From contig NZ_NIRR01000020.1 of NCBI RefSeq assembly GCF_002204745.1, forward strand, positions 20,138 through 84,137: DNA of 64,000 bases. The letters are read 5' to 3'. Under the pieces are notes generated by a model. That model did not search any database, was not told the origin of the DNA, and was given only the letters and a program-made list of their open reading frames with translations. Position 1 is the stretch's first letter; every line of letters starts with the position of its first letter. Of this stretch, positions 15,513 to 23,778 are shown piece after piece. The stretch is from Hymenobacter amundsenii (GTDB taxonomy: Bacteria > Bacteroidota > Bacteroidia > Cytophagales > Hymenobacteraceae). The translations under genes were made by a program, and so were the position numbers.

Positions 15513-17171
15513 CTACCAATACACCGTCCATTTGCCCAGTTCCTCGTGGTGCTGAAAGCCGGCCAGCAGCCAGCGGTGCTCGGCTGGGGGCTCGTTTTTG
15601 AGCAGCAGCACGGGGTGGCGGGCTAGCAACTGGCGCAGGGGGGCTTCGGCTGCGGGCTGATCGAGGTAGAGCAGGTAGCGGTGCCAGCTGGTGCCGGGCT
15701 CGAACTGGGTTTCGCGGTTGAGGCTGGCGTTGCCGTCGTTAAGGAACACCGGGAGCTGGCCCAGCTCGAAGGCCAGGGACGGCAACAACTCATTATAGAC
15801 GACGACCTGGCGGGTGGCGAGGTGCTTCTGGCGCAGGAATTCGGCTAGCGGGCGGCTGCCGTTGAAGGCCAGTTCATTCTGGCGCAGGATGGGCTTGGCC
15901 GAAATCAGCAGGAAGGCGGCGAACAGCGTGGTGGCCACCAGCAGCCGGGGCGCAATGCGCACTTGGTTCCAGAGCGTGAGCGTAAGCACCAGCGTAACTA
16001 CCCCGAGGGCGGGCGCGATGGCCGTGAGCGGGTGCACCTCTAAGTCAAGCTCCAGGGCCGCCACAAACACCGGCAGCAGGCACAGCGCCCCCAGCAACAA
16101 CCCGAAAAACGCCACGATGCCCACGTACCACTTCAGCAGCAGGGCCTCGGTGCAGCGGCCCAGGTAGTACACCGTGAGCAGGGCCACGCCCGGGAAAATG
16201 GGCAGCACGTAAAGCAGCAGCTTCGATTTGGAAAGCGAGAAGAATACCAGCGGAAGGAGCACCCAGAAGATAAGCACGTTGCGCCACTGCCGCGGCACCG
16301 TGGCCCAGGGCGTGCGCACGGCCCGCACCACCAGTGCCACCGCCCAGGGCAGGCTGGTAGCCGGAGCCAGCACCACGTAGAACCACCACGGCTTGGCCCG
16401 GTTGAAAGTGGCCGCATTGGCGAACCGCTCCACCGTGTGCTCGACCAAGAAGTAGCGGATAAAAGCCGGATTCTCGGCCACCAGGTACGCATACCAGCTC
16501 AGTCCCACCACCAAAAACAGCCCGAAGCCTAAGGCGTGGTGCACCGTGAACGGCCGCCGCGCTGGTGGCCCTTCGGCCCGGAAGTAGGTGCTGATAACGG
16601 CCATCAGCGGCAGCACGAAACCTACCGGCCCCTTAGTCAGAAACGCCAGCCCCAACCCTGCCCAGAACAGGTACAGCCAACGCCGCCCGCTGCCCGCGTA
16701 GTAGCGCAGGATGCCGTAGGTGGCAGCCAGCTCCAGGGTGGCCAGATAGCCGTCGGTGGTCACGTTGAGAGCCGAAATAAGCACCACCGGCAGCGTACCG
16801 TAGATGACGGCCGCCGCCAGGGCCCGGGCGCGGTCTTGCTTAAACAACAGTAAGCCCAGCCCGTACATGAGCACCACTTGCAGCAGCACGGCCAGCACTG
16901 GCAGCAGGCGTACACCCACCATGTTCACGCCAAACAGGCCCAGCCCGGCCGCCGTGAGCCAGTACGTGAGGGGGGGCTTATGGAAGTGCTGGATGCCGAG
17001 CAGCCGCGGGTGCAGCCAGTCGCGGCCCACCAGCATTTCGCGCCCGATTTCTGAGTAGCGGGCCTCGCTGCTTTCCAGCGGCCCCCAGTTGCCCAGCTGC
17101 CACGCAAAAGCCCCACCCAGCACCAACAGAAACAGCCAGAGCCAGTGGCGGGAGGTCATGGGAAGAGGCAT
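15513..17171 (-). CDS. GT39/ArnT-like membrane glycosyltransferase
   Basis: 552-residue membrane protein with about twelve hydrophobic segments. The first periplasmic loop after TM1 carries the acidic motif SSEARYSEIGREML, which in the PMT/ArnT family binds the lipid-linked sugar and metal, followed by HFHKPPLTYWL. These are hallmarks of dolichol-/undecaprenyl-phosphate-sugar glycosyltransferases that glycosylate lipid A, proteins or polysaccharides in the periplasm. The acceptor cannot be told from the sequence. Start at 17171 or at the Met codon four residues later (17159). It is convergent with lysA, with only about 16 bases between stops. Confidence 0.85.
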   Translation of the reverse strand: MPLPMTSRHWLWLFLLVLGGAFAWQLGNWGPLESSEARYSEIGREMLVGRDWLHPRLLGIQHFHKPPLTYWLTAAGLGLFGVNMVGVRLLPVLAVLLQVVLMYGLGLLLFKQDRARALAAAVIYGTLPVVLISALNVTTDGYLATLELAATYGILRYYAGSGRRWLYLFWAGLGLAFLTKGPVGFVLPLMAVISTYFRAEGPPARRPFTVHHALGFGLFLVVGLSWYAYLVAENPAFIRYFLVEHTVERFANAATFNRAKPWWFYVVLAPATSLPWAVALVVRAVRTPWATVPRQWRNVLIFWVLLPLVFFSLSKSKLLLYVLPIFPGVALLTVYYLGRCTEALLLKWYVGIVAFFGLLLGALCLLPVFVAALELDLEVHPLTAIAPALGVVTLVLTLTLWNQVRIAPRLLVATTLFAAFLLISAKPILRQNELAFNGSRPLAEFLRQKHLATRQVVVYNELLPSLAFELGQLPVFLNDGNASLNRETQFEPGTSWHRYLLYLDQPAAEAPLRQLLARHPVLLLKNEPPAEHRWLLAGFQHHEELGKWTVYW

Positions 17172-17239
17172 AGGGCAGTGGTTGGGGTGAAGGAGAAGCG
17201 CAAAGGTAGGTTTTTGAAGAAGGCAGGAATGAAGCAGAG

Positions 17240-17376
17240 AAGGAGAAAAGAACTGTCATTCCGACGCAGGAGGAATCTCGCGTGCCAAAGTAACTTCTGT
17301 TGTCAAGGTCACCACGACAACGGCAGCACGCGAGATTCTTCGCGCTGCTCAGAATGACAGTTCCTTTTTCTCTTGG
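17240..17376. repeat. Palindromic element, GTCATTC variant (copy 2)
   Basis: Inverted repeat with outer AGAAAAGAACTGTCATTC/GAATGACAGTTCCTTTTTCT arms and inner GGAATCTCGCGTG/CACGCGAGATTCTTC. It is related in ends and layout to the GTCATGCTGAGCG family but with an AATCTCGCG interior. It lies between the divergent GT39-like gene and the sce7726-like gene. Confidence 0.85.
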
Positions 17377-17461
17377 CCTCTCCCAATTTCCCCTTACACC
17401 AGCCTCCCCAAACTCCTACCTTTACCCCAGCGAAGCCTCCACTTCGCCCGCGCTGCTATCC

Positions 17462-18067
17462 ATGAACGACGCCGACATCCGCCCTTTCCTCTACCCCCGG
17501 CTGTTGGGCGGCGTCTGGATTGATGAGCTGCCCACTGGCACCACCCGCGCCGACGTAGTCCACATCACCGAGCAGTTTATGCACGGCTACGAGCTAAAGG
17601 GCGACGCCGACACGCTGCAACGGGTGCCCCGGCAGCTGCCCTGCTACGGCCGGGCCTACGATTTCGTCACGTTCGTGGTCACGGAAAAGCACCTGGTTAA
17701 GCTGCTGCCCCAGCTGCCCGAGTGGGTGGGCGTGCTGGTGGCCTCGGCCGAAGGGCTGCGCGAGCTGCGGCCCGCCGCCTACAACGCCACCGTCGAGCGG
17801 CCCGCCGTGGCCGGGCTGCTGCGGGTATCCGAAATCAAGCAGTTCTTACTAGCCCAGGGCCTACCCGGCGTGAGCACCCTGCGCCGCCGCGACATCCTCA
17901 ACTTCCTGCGCACCACCCGCCTCGTTTCCCTGGCGGAGCTAGCCAGCTTCGTGCGCCGCCAGCTACTAGCCCGCCACGAGGAGCGCCTACTGTTGCGGGC
18001 CGTCCGCAAAGTGGAGCGCGATAAAGCGGCGGCCAGGCGCAAGCGGCGGCCGAAACATCAGAGGTGA
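17462..18067 (+). CDS. sce7726-like protein with a PD-(D/E)XK nuclease-type motif
   Basis: 201 residues. The N-terminal half has RADVVHI followed by HGYELKGDADTLQRVPRQ, an Asp ... Glu-X-Lys arrangement like restriction-endonuclease-fold proteins, then YDFVTFVVTEKHL and LPEWVGVLVAS. This order (E-x-K, D-T-L-x-R-L-P-x-Q, F-D-x-V-x-x-V, W-x-G) is that of the sce7726 family as I know it; the identification is by eye. The C-terminal 80 residues are basic and helical (SLAELASFVRRQLLARHEERLLLRAV). ATG at 17462 is chosen because upstream codons fall in a palindrome. The stop TGA is formed by the first GAGGTGA repeat unit. No sce7725 partner is seen. Confidence 0.65.
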   Translation: MNDADIRPFLYPRLLGGVWIDELPTGTTRADVVHITEQFMHGYELKGDADTLQRVPRQLPCYGRAYDFVTFVVTEKHLVKLLPQLPEWVGVLVASAEGLRELRPAAYNATVERPAVAGLLRVSEIKQFLLAQGLPGVSTLRRRDILNFLRTTRLVSLAELASFVRRQLLARHEERLLLRAVRKVERDKAAARRKRRPKHQR

Positions 18068-18299
18068 GAGGTGAGAGGTGAGAGGTGAGAGGTGAGAAAC
18101 GGTACGGGACCCGGACTTCAACCGAACGTCATTCTGAGCGAAGGCGCAGCCGCAGTCGAAGAACCTCTACCACTTTGTTTGAATCGTCACAATGAAGCGG
18201 TAGAGATTCTTCGACTGCGGCTGCGCCTTCGCTCAGAATGACGTTCTCATGTCTAACCTCTCCCTCTCCCGTCCTACTAATAACCTCTCCCCCACCTAA
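18061..18299. repeat. GAGGTGA tandem heptamers enclosing another palindrome
   Basis: Five exact tandem GAGGTGA units (18061-18095) follow the sce7726-like stop. A degenerate reverse-complement arm (TAACCTCTCC copies around 18253-18292) lies on the far side. Between them sits a full GTCATTCTGAGCG-family palindrome (listed separately), so the whole is a nested palindrome of two unrelated families. Confidence 0.75.
18123..18250. repeat. Palindromic element, GTCATTCTGAGCG family (copy 3)
   Basis: Arms of about 50 bases. The left runs from GAACGTCATTCTGAGCGAAG to AGAACCTCTACC. The right runs from GCGGTAGAGATTCTTCGACT to CTCAGAATGACGTTC. The loop is about 25 bases. Nested in the GAGGTGA arms. Confidence 0.9.
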
Positions 18300-18353
18300 G
18301 CAGTTGAACTACTGAGGCCCCGGCGTAGACCCAGCCTCCGCTGTCAGCCTGAA

Positions 18354-18392
18354 AGCTAACAGCTAACAGCTAATAGCTCTCAGCCAACAGCT
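18354..18392. repeat. Single-arm tandem heptamers (AGCTAAC type)
   Basis: Five 7-base units: AGCTAAC, AGCTAAC, AGCTAAT, AGCTCTC, AGCCAAC, then AGCTTAA. The same units as at 14.3 and 57.0 kb. No convincing opposite arm nearby. It ends nine bases before the next ATG. Confidence 0.8.
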
Positions 18393-18401
18393 TAAAAAGC
18401 C

Positions 18402-19898
18402 ATGCATATTCTCCTCACCGGGGCCACCGGCTACATTGGCCAACGCCTGCTGCCGCTGCTCGTCGAGGCCGGCCACCACGTTACCTGCCTGGTGCGCGAC
18501 GCCCGCCGCTTCGAGTTCCCGGAGCGGCTGCGGGATGGCATTACGGTGGCCGAGGGCGACCTGCTCCGGCCCGATTCGCTGGCCGATTTGCCGCTCGATA
18601 TAGATGTAGCTTACTACCTGGTACACTCCATGAGCGGGCACGACAAGGACTTTTTCCGGCTGGAGCAGCAGTCGGCCCGGCACTTTGCCCACTACCTCAA
18701 CCGCTCCGGCTGCCGGCAGGTCATCTACCTCTCGGGCATTGCCAACGACCGGGCCCTGAGCGTACACCTTCGCTCCCGCAAGGCCGTGGAGAAGGTGCTC
18801 GGCAAGGCCGAAAAAGCGCGGCTCACGGTGTTGCGGGCCAGCATCATCATCGGCTCGGGCTCGGCGTCGTTCGAGATTATCCGGGATTTGGTCGAGAAGC
18901 TGCCCGTGATGGTGACGCCCCGCTGGCTCAACTCCCGCTGCCAGCCCATTGGTATCCGCGACGTGATGTTCTACCTCATGCAGGTGCTCGACAACCCCGC
19001 CGCCCAGGGCCAGTCGTTCGATATTGGCGGGCCCGACGTGCTGACGTATCGCCAGATGCTGCTCGGGCTGGCCGAGGCCCGGGGGCTGCGCCGCTACATC
19101 ATTACGGTGCCCGTGCTCACGCCCCGGCTTTCGTCGTGGTGGCTGTACCTGGTCACGAGCACCACGTTTTCGCTGGCCCAGAGCTTGGTCGAAAGCCTAC
19201 GCAACGATACCGTGGCCGACCCAGCCCGCAGCATTGCGGCAGTGGTACCCCACGCGTGCATGAGCTACAACGCGGCCGTGCGCCTGGCCTTCCAGCGCAT
19301 CGAGCAGAACGAGGTAGTGAGCAGCTGGAGCGATGCGCTGAGCAGCGGCGTGATGCCCCGCGACTACATGGACCACATCCAGATGCCCCAATTCGGCCTG
19401 TTCCGCGACCGGCAAACGCTGCGCTTTACCCGTCCGCCCGCCCAGGTGCTGCAAAACGTGTGGAGCATCGGCGGCGAGCGGGGCTGGTATAAGGTCGATT
19501 GGCTCTGGCGCATCCGGGGGTTGCTCGATAAGCTAGCCGGCGGCGTGGGCCTGCGCCGGGGCCGCCGCTCGCCCACCGACCTGCGCGCCGGCGACCCGCT
19601 CGACTTCTGGCGCGTGCTGGTGGCCGACCGCGCCAACGGCCGCCTGCTGCTCTACGCCGAAATGAAGCTCCCCGGTGAAGCCTGGCTCCAGTTCCGCATC
19701 CTGCCCAACCCCGAAGACGGTTCGCACACCCTTGAACAGCTGGCCGCTTTCCGCCCCCACGGCCTGGCGGGCCGGCTCTATTGGTACGCCATGGTGCCCT
19801 TCCACTCGGTTATTTTTAAGGGCATGATTGAGAATATCGTGCAGTACGGCGAAACGACAGCGGTGCGTTCTGCGCCGATGCCAGCGCTGGGTTCTTAG
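18402..19898 (+). CDS. SDR-family NAD(P)-binding protein with C-terminal DUF2867 domain
   Basis: 498 residues. The N-terminus is an atypical short-chain dehydrogenase/NmrA-type Rossmann fold: LLTGATGYIGQRLLPLL (GxxGxxG), DLLRPDSL, VAYYLVHSM, VIYLSGIAND, and VLRASIIIGSGS. From about residue 340 the DUF2867 region begins (NVWSIGGERGWYKVDWLWRIRGLLDKLAGG, DFWRVLVADRANGRLLLYAEMKLPGEAWLQFRI). The same domain order is seen in E. coli YbjT-like proteins. The substrate is unknown. ATG at 18402 follows directly after the heptamer repeat. Confidence 0.88.
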   Translation: MHILLTGATGYIGQRLLPLLVEAGHHVTCLVRDARRFEFPERLRDGITVAEGDLLRPDSLADLPLDIDVAYYLVHSMSGHDKDFFRLEQQSARHFAHYLNRSGCRQVIYLSGIANDRALSVHLRSRKAVEKVLGKAEKARLTVLRASIIIGSGSASFEIIRDLVEKLPVMVTPRWLNSRCQPIGIRDVMFYLMQVLDNPAAQGQSFDIGGPDVLTYRQMLLGLAEARGLRRYIITVPVLTPRLSSWWLYLVTSTTFSLAQSLVESLRNDTVADPARSIAAVVPHACMSYNAAVRLAFQRIEQNEVVSSWSDALSSGVMPRDYMDHIQMPQFGLFRDRQTLRFTRPPAQVLQNVWSIGGERGWYKVDWLWRIRGLLDKLAGGVGLRRGRRSPTDLRAGDPLDFWRVLVADRANGRLLLYAEMKLPGEAWLQFRILPNPEDGSHTLEQLAAFRPHGLAGRLYWYAMVPFHSVIFKGMIENIVQYGETTAVRSAPMPALGS

Positions 19899-19966
19899 GC
19901 GAGTAAGCAGGCACAGTCCTTGAGGAGCGGGGGAATTCTTTTTCCCTCCCTCCTTTTCTGCTGTAT

Positions 19967-20587
19967 ATGCATCGATTGTTACTTATCGTCCCGGCTTTGC
20001 TATCCGGCGTGGCCGCGCTGGCTCAAACTCCGGCAGCGCCGAAGTCCCCCGTTCCGCTTACCCTATTTGCGGGCCTGGGGCGGGGCATTTACACCAACGA
20101 CGGCTGGCCCGGCACCTTGGCCACGGTCGGGCTCCAGCGGCCCTTCGCGGCGAACTCCCTGTTCAGCATCCAGCCCCAGATCGGCTTTTTTCAGGCCGAT
20201 AAAGCGGCCCGCGACCCCGACAAGAACCCGGGCGAGCAGTACGCCGCATTTATGGTAGATGGAGCGCTGGCCGTGCGCACATCCCGTCATCCGGAGCGAT
20301 TGGCGTTACGCGTGGCGCTGGGACCGGGCCTCGTGGCGGGGCGCGTCACGAATCTAACGCGCTATCCGGGCCAGTACCTTAACCGCGACGGCTCGGTCAC
20401 GGTCCTGACCGCCCCCGAGTACCACACCGACCACCTGCTCAAGCCAACTGCTTACTGGGGAATAGGTATGGACATCGTGCTGGAAAACCACTTTTACCTG
20501 GCCGGGGGCATTGAGAGCCGCACTTACTCCTATTTCCCCGGCGACCTGCTCAGCGCCCACCTGCGCCTGGGCTACCAGCTGCGGTAG
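19967..20587 (+). CDS. Exported beta-rich protein of unknown function
   Basis: 206 residues with a signal peptide (MHRLLLIVPALLSGVAALAQ). The remainder shows glycine/aromatic strands typical of small outer-membrane barrels (VPLTLFAGLGRGIYTNDGW, GIGMDIVLENHFYLAGGIESRTYSYF, AHLRLGYQLR with an aromatic/charged end). It is followed closely by another exported protein on the same strand. No family is recognised. Confidence 0.75.
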   Translation: MHRLLLIVPALLSGVAALAQTPAAPKSPVPLTLFAGLGRGIYTNDGWPGTLATVGLQRPFAANSLFSIQPQIGFFQADKAARDPDKNPGEQYAAFMVDGALAVRTSRHPERLALRVALGPGLVAGRVTNLTRYPGQYLNRDGSVTVLTAPEYHTDHLLKPTAYWGIGMDIVLENHFYLAGGIESRTYSYFPGDLLSAHLRLGYQLR

Positions 20588-20630
20588 GCAACATAAGCAT
20601 CATTGCTTAACCTGAATTGTGAGCTGCGTA

Positions 20631-21449
20631 ATGAAGTGCGTAACGAAGGTTGACTGCTTCCGTTTGATTCCTCCCGCTATCCGTTTCCACCCAACTGCTC
20701 GTCGGTGTGGGAGCGGGTGCGTTATAGCGGGTCTGCTGGCGCTGGCGCTGCTGCCCCGCACCGGGCGGGCTCAAGCCGCAGAGCCCGCCCGCCCCGCTAC
20801 CGGCCACAGCAGCCAGAACGCGCTGCTCATCAGCGGCTACGGTCTGGGCGGCCGCGTGCCCGATTACTACCGTTACCTGGGGACCGGCGTGGGCCTGGCC
20901 CGCCGCAACCGCTGGGGCTACGCCGATGCCGACTACGACTCCGATTTCACGCTGGGCCTGCGCCTGGGCATCGGCCGGCAGTTCGACGGCCGCGTTTCCG
21001 GCCCTCAAACGCTGTGGGGCCTGAATCCTTACGTAGCCGTGGACGGCCGCTTTTTTGGGGCGGCGCTGGGCGTGTGGGTAGGCCAGCTGGGCGACTTCCG
21101 GGCCGAGGGCCAGCGGCCGGGCCGCCTGATTCCGCAGTTGCGGGCCCGTGCCGGCCAGCTCACCGGCTGGTACGGCCGGCTCAGCTACGCCGATGAATTA
21201 GGGGGGCTCGGCAATCCGCTGCTGCATTTGGGGGGCGGCTACGGTGGCCTGCTGAACGGGCGGCTGCGCCTGGGCACCGGCGTGGCCGTGCCCACCCTGG
21301 CCCGCCCGGGCCAGGAAATAGGCCTGTACGCAGAGGCCGGAATCAGGACCAGCTTCGGAGAATTCGGAGCCTACGGGCAGCCACCCCTTAGGGCCGGTGC
21401 TCCTGGCCAGCTGGGCTTACAGCTGTGCTTGAGCGGCCTTGCGGAATGA
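20631..21449 (+). CDS. Exported barrel-like protein, paralogous to the Lgt-fusion C-terminus
   Basis: 272 residues. The N-terminus has a basic run then a hydrophobic export segment (VIAGLLALALLPRTGRAQA). The mature part is Gly/Leu/Arg-rich with repeated strands (ALLISGYGLGGRVPDYYRYL, LGLRLGIGRQFDGRV, LWGLNPYVAVDGRFFGAALG, LHLGGGYGGLLNGRLRLGTG). These last stretches align in order with INPYMCFDRKWVGLGYGLLLGNLG and LGIGTGFGG in the downstream Lgt-like gene, so the two share a domain. A GTG at 20619 could extend it by four codons. The pairing suggests a functional link, which is inference. Confidence 0.72.
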   Translation: MKCVTKVDCFRLIPPAIRFHPTARRCGSGCVIAGLLALALLPRTGRAQAAEPARPATGHSSQNALLISGYGLGGRVPDYYRYLGTGVGLARRNRWGYADADYDSDFTLGLRLGIGRQFDGRVSGPQTLWGLNPYVAVDGRFFGAALGVWVGQLGDFRAEGQRPGRLIPQLRARAGQLTGWYGRLSYADELGGLGNPLLHLGGGYGGLLNGRLRLGTGVAVPTLARPGQEIGLYAEAGIRTSFGEFGAYGQPPLRAGAPGQLGLQLCLSGLAE

Positions 21450-21813
21450 GGGCCGGGCTGCATCGGCGGTAAGTTGCGGCCCGGCTTACCTTTCTAAAGT
21501 CCTTGAAAATCGACTTGCCGGTTCCTCAAACGCAATTTTTGGGGAGCCAGCGCGGTATTGAAAAGTCTGAAAAACCTATATTCTGGTTGGCAGGGCGCGA
21601 GGGCCGACAATACCTTGCCAGCGTTATTCATCCCCCTATTCTGCGTGCCAGCCCTCCCCAGGGCTACTGTTACTGAGCCATTCTTATACTTGCTATTGGG
21701 CCGCCGCCGAACACCTACACCAGGGCCGGGCGGCGGCCCATCTGTTTCTGCTTAGCGTATGCCGGCCGTTGCCGGTAGTACTCTTACCTGTTCCTGGTTT
21801 TATTGCTGCGCCC
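21450..21813. other. Intergenic region with a GC-rich hairpin
   Basis: About 360 bases without a supported gene. It contains a strong stem GGGCCGCCGCC (21698-21708) pairing with GGCGGCGGCCC (21729-21739), followed by ATCTGTTTCTG. This may be a weak terminator for the preceding gene. A smaller GCCGGGC/GCCCGGC pair lies just after the preceding stop. The Lgt-like frame is open back to a TTG at 21769. Confidence 0.5.
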
Positions 21814-23679
21814 ATGCTTCTATCCGCTACTGCTCCTGCCTGGACACTGGCCGTGCCGGCCGACACGCCCTTCGACTTTTATACGCTGTTCTACGTGCTG
21901 GCCTTCGCCCTCAACCTGGCGCTGCTGGTGTGGGAAGGCTGGCGGCGCGGCTATGCCCTGCGGCCCTGGCTGGTAATGCTGGCCTGCACCACGCTGGCCT
22001 TTATTCTGGGCACCAAGCTACTAGCCCTCACCGGCCCCGAGTGGCGCGGGTTGCTGCACACCGGCCACTGGCCCGATTCGGAGGCCCGCACAGTGCTGGG
22101 CGGGGCCCTGGCGGGCACCCTCACGCTACTGGCCCTGCGCCGGCCCTTCGGTTTCAGCTGGCACGTATTCGATGCCTTCACGCTACCCATGTGCGCGGCT
22201 TTGGTGGTGCAGTGCGTGGGCTGCATCCTCACGGGCTGCTGCTTCGGCGAAACAACGGCGGGCGGCTGGGGCTTCACCTACCCGCCCGATACGCTGCCCT
22301 ACCTGGTGCAGGCCGTGCAGGGGCAACTACCACGCGGGGCCGCCCATTCGCTGCCGGTGCATCCTACCCAACTTTACTCGTTGCTGCTGTGCGCGGCCGT
22401 GGGTGGGGTGCTGCTGGTTACCCGGCGGCGCCCCTGGCCCGGCGGCAGCCAGCGCCTGCTCCACCTGGGCCTGCTGCTCACGGGCCGCTTCCTGATTGAG
22501 TTCTGGCGCAATCCGGCCGGCGAACAGGCGGGCAGCGCCGTGCACGTTCATGCTGGTCTGGCCCTCAAGCAGGTTCAATGGATACTGCTGCTGCTGGGGC
22601 CGGCCGTGCTGGCCCTCTGGGCCTGGCGGGTATGGCGCCGCCGCACGGCCCGCCCCGAAATCGGACCGGTGCATCAGCCCGTGGGCAACCTGCTGGCGGT
22701 GGTGGCGCTGCTGGCCGCCACGGCCTGGCTGGGGCCGGTGGCGCTGGTGCTGCCCGAAGTGTTGGTGGTGAAGACATTGCTGCTGGCGGTGCTGGTACTG
22801 GAAGGCGGGGCCCTGCTGCTGGGTGCGGCCGAGGCTGCTGCCCGGCCCGCCCGCGTGGCCCTGCCCCTGGGCCTCGCCTGCACCGTGTTCGTGCTCACCA
22901 GCCAGACGCCGGCCGCCGACACCACCAGCCACCAGGGCCGGGAGCAGTATTCCACCATCAGCGGGAGCCTGAGTGCCGGCTCGTTTGAGCGCCTCCAGAA
23001 CACCGGCGGCGGGGGCGGCTGCGGGGGCGCTTCGCAGCTGCTGGCCTACCGTCACCGCTACGCTACGGGCACCCTCGATGCCTCGTTTACCAGGCTCCCC
23101 GGCCAGGATACGGATGGCGACGTGCACAAGGCCGCAGCCACCTACGGCGTTCGGCTCCACGCCGGTTCCGACCGTCAGAACCTACTGTTGCCGGACAGCA
23201 TTTCCTTTGGGGCCACTTCCCCACGCACTACCGCCATCCTGGCCATCAACCCCTATATGTGCTTCGACCGAAAGTGGGTGGGCCTGGGCTATGGCCTCCT
23301 GCTGGGCAACCTGGGCTACCATCGGGTCAATTTCGGGGATGAGCAGAGCAACCTGGATTTACAAGGTGCCCTGCGCCTGGGACGCCGCGAGACGGTTTAC
23401 GCGCTGGCTGAATACAACTTCCTGGGCTACGGCGCGGCCAATCCGCAGCACCGCCTAGGTATCGGTACGGGTTTCGGCGGGACGCGGTGGCACCTGCTGG
23501 GCGGGGCCGCCACCGCCAAGAATTACGAAATGCGGCCGAATCAGAGCCGGTGGTCGGGTTTTGTGGAGGCGCAGGGGCAGTTCTCAGAACGCTGGCAGGC
23601 CAGCACGTTTTTTCTGCTGGGCAACCGCTACCAACAGCAGGCCGGCCTCCGGCTGGGCTACCGGCTACCGGGTAAATAA
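21814..23679 (+). CDS. Lgt-like membrane protein fused to an exported beta-rich domain
   Basis: 621 residues. The first 370 or so are membrane segments of the prolipoprotein diacylglyceryl transferase (Lgt) family: FDAFTLPMCAALVV, CVGCILTGCCFGE, HPTQLYSLLL and FLIEFWRNPAGE. HPTQLY and the late Arg match Lgt, but the usual catalytic Arg of the GRxGNF segment is replaced in a Cys-rich CVGCILTGCC stretch, and the early His-Gly-Gly motif is not evident. It is therefore a paralogue rather than the housekeeping Lgt. The C-terminal 230 residues begin with GGGGGCGGASQL and continue as an exported barrel-like domain similar to that of the upstream gene. Usual Lgt proteins are about 260-300 residues, so the fusion is unusual. 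A TTG at 21769 is an alternative start. Confidence 0.75.
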   Translation: MLLSATAPAWTLAVPADTPFDFYTLFYVLAFALNLALLVWEGWRRGYALRPWLVMLACTTLAFILGTKLLALTGPEWRGLLHTGHWPDSEARTVLGGALAGTLTLLALRRPFGFSWHVFDAFTLPMCAALVVQCVGCILTGCCFGETTAGGWGFTYPPDTLPYLVQAVQGQLPRGAAHSLPVHPTQLYSLLLCAAVGGVLLVTRRRPWPGGSQRLLHLGLLLTGRFLIEFWRNPAGEQAGSAVHVHAGLALKQVQWILLLLGPAVLALWAWRVWRRRTARPEIGPVHQPVGNLLAVVALLAATAWLGPVALVLPEVLVVKTLLLAVLVLEGGALLLGAAEAAARPARVALPLGLACTVFVLTSQTPAADTTSHQGREQYSTISGSLSAGSFERLQNTGGGGGCGGASQLLAYRHRYATGTLDASFTRLPGQDTDGDVHKAAATYGVRLHAGSDRQNLLLPDSISFGATSPRTTAILAINPYMCFDRKWVGLGYGLLLGNLGYHRVNFGDEQSNLDLQGALRLGRRETVYALAEYNFLGYGAANPQHRLGIGTGFGGTRWHLLGGAATAKNYEMRPNQSRWSGFVEAQGQFSERWQASTFFLLGNRYQQQAGLRLGYRLPGK

Positions 23680-23778
23680 GTGCACAGCTGCCAAGATCCC
23701 TTAAAGCCTCATTTGTGCTACCTTAGGTGCCTGCGGTGGGTTGAAATAAAGATACGCACGTCATTTTACCACAAAAAA

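Noticed and set aside
18061..18095. CRISPR array or VNTR-coded peptide
   Set aside because: Five 7-base units without spacers are a simple tandem repeat; no cas genes and no repeat-spacer pattern occur in the window.
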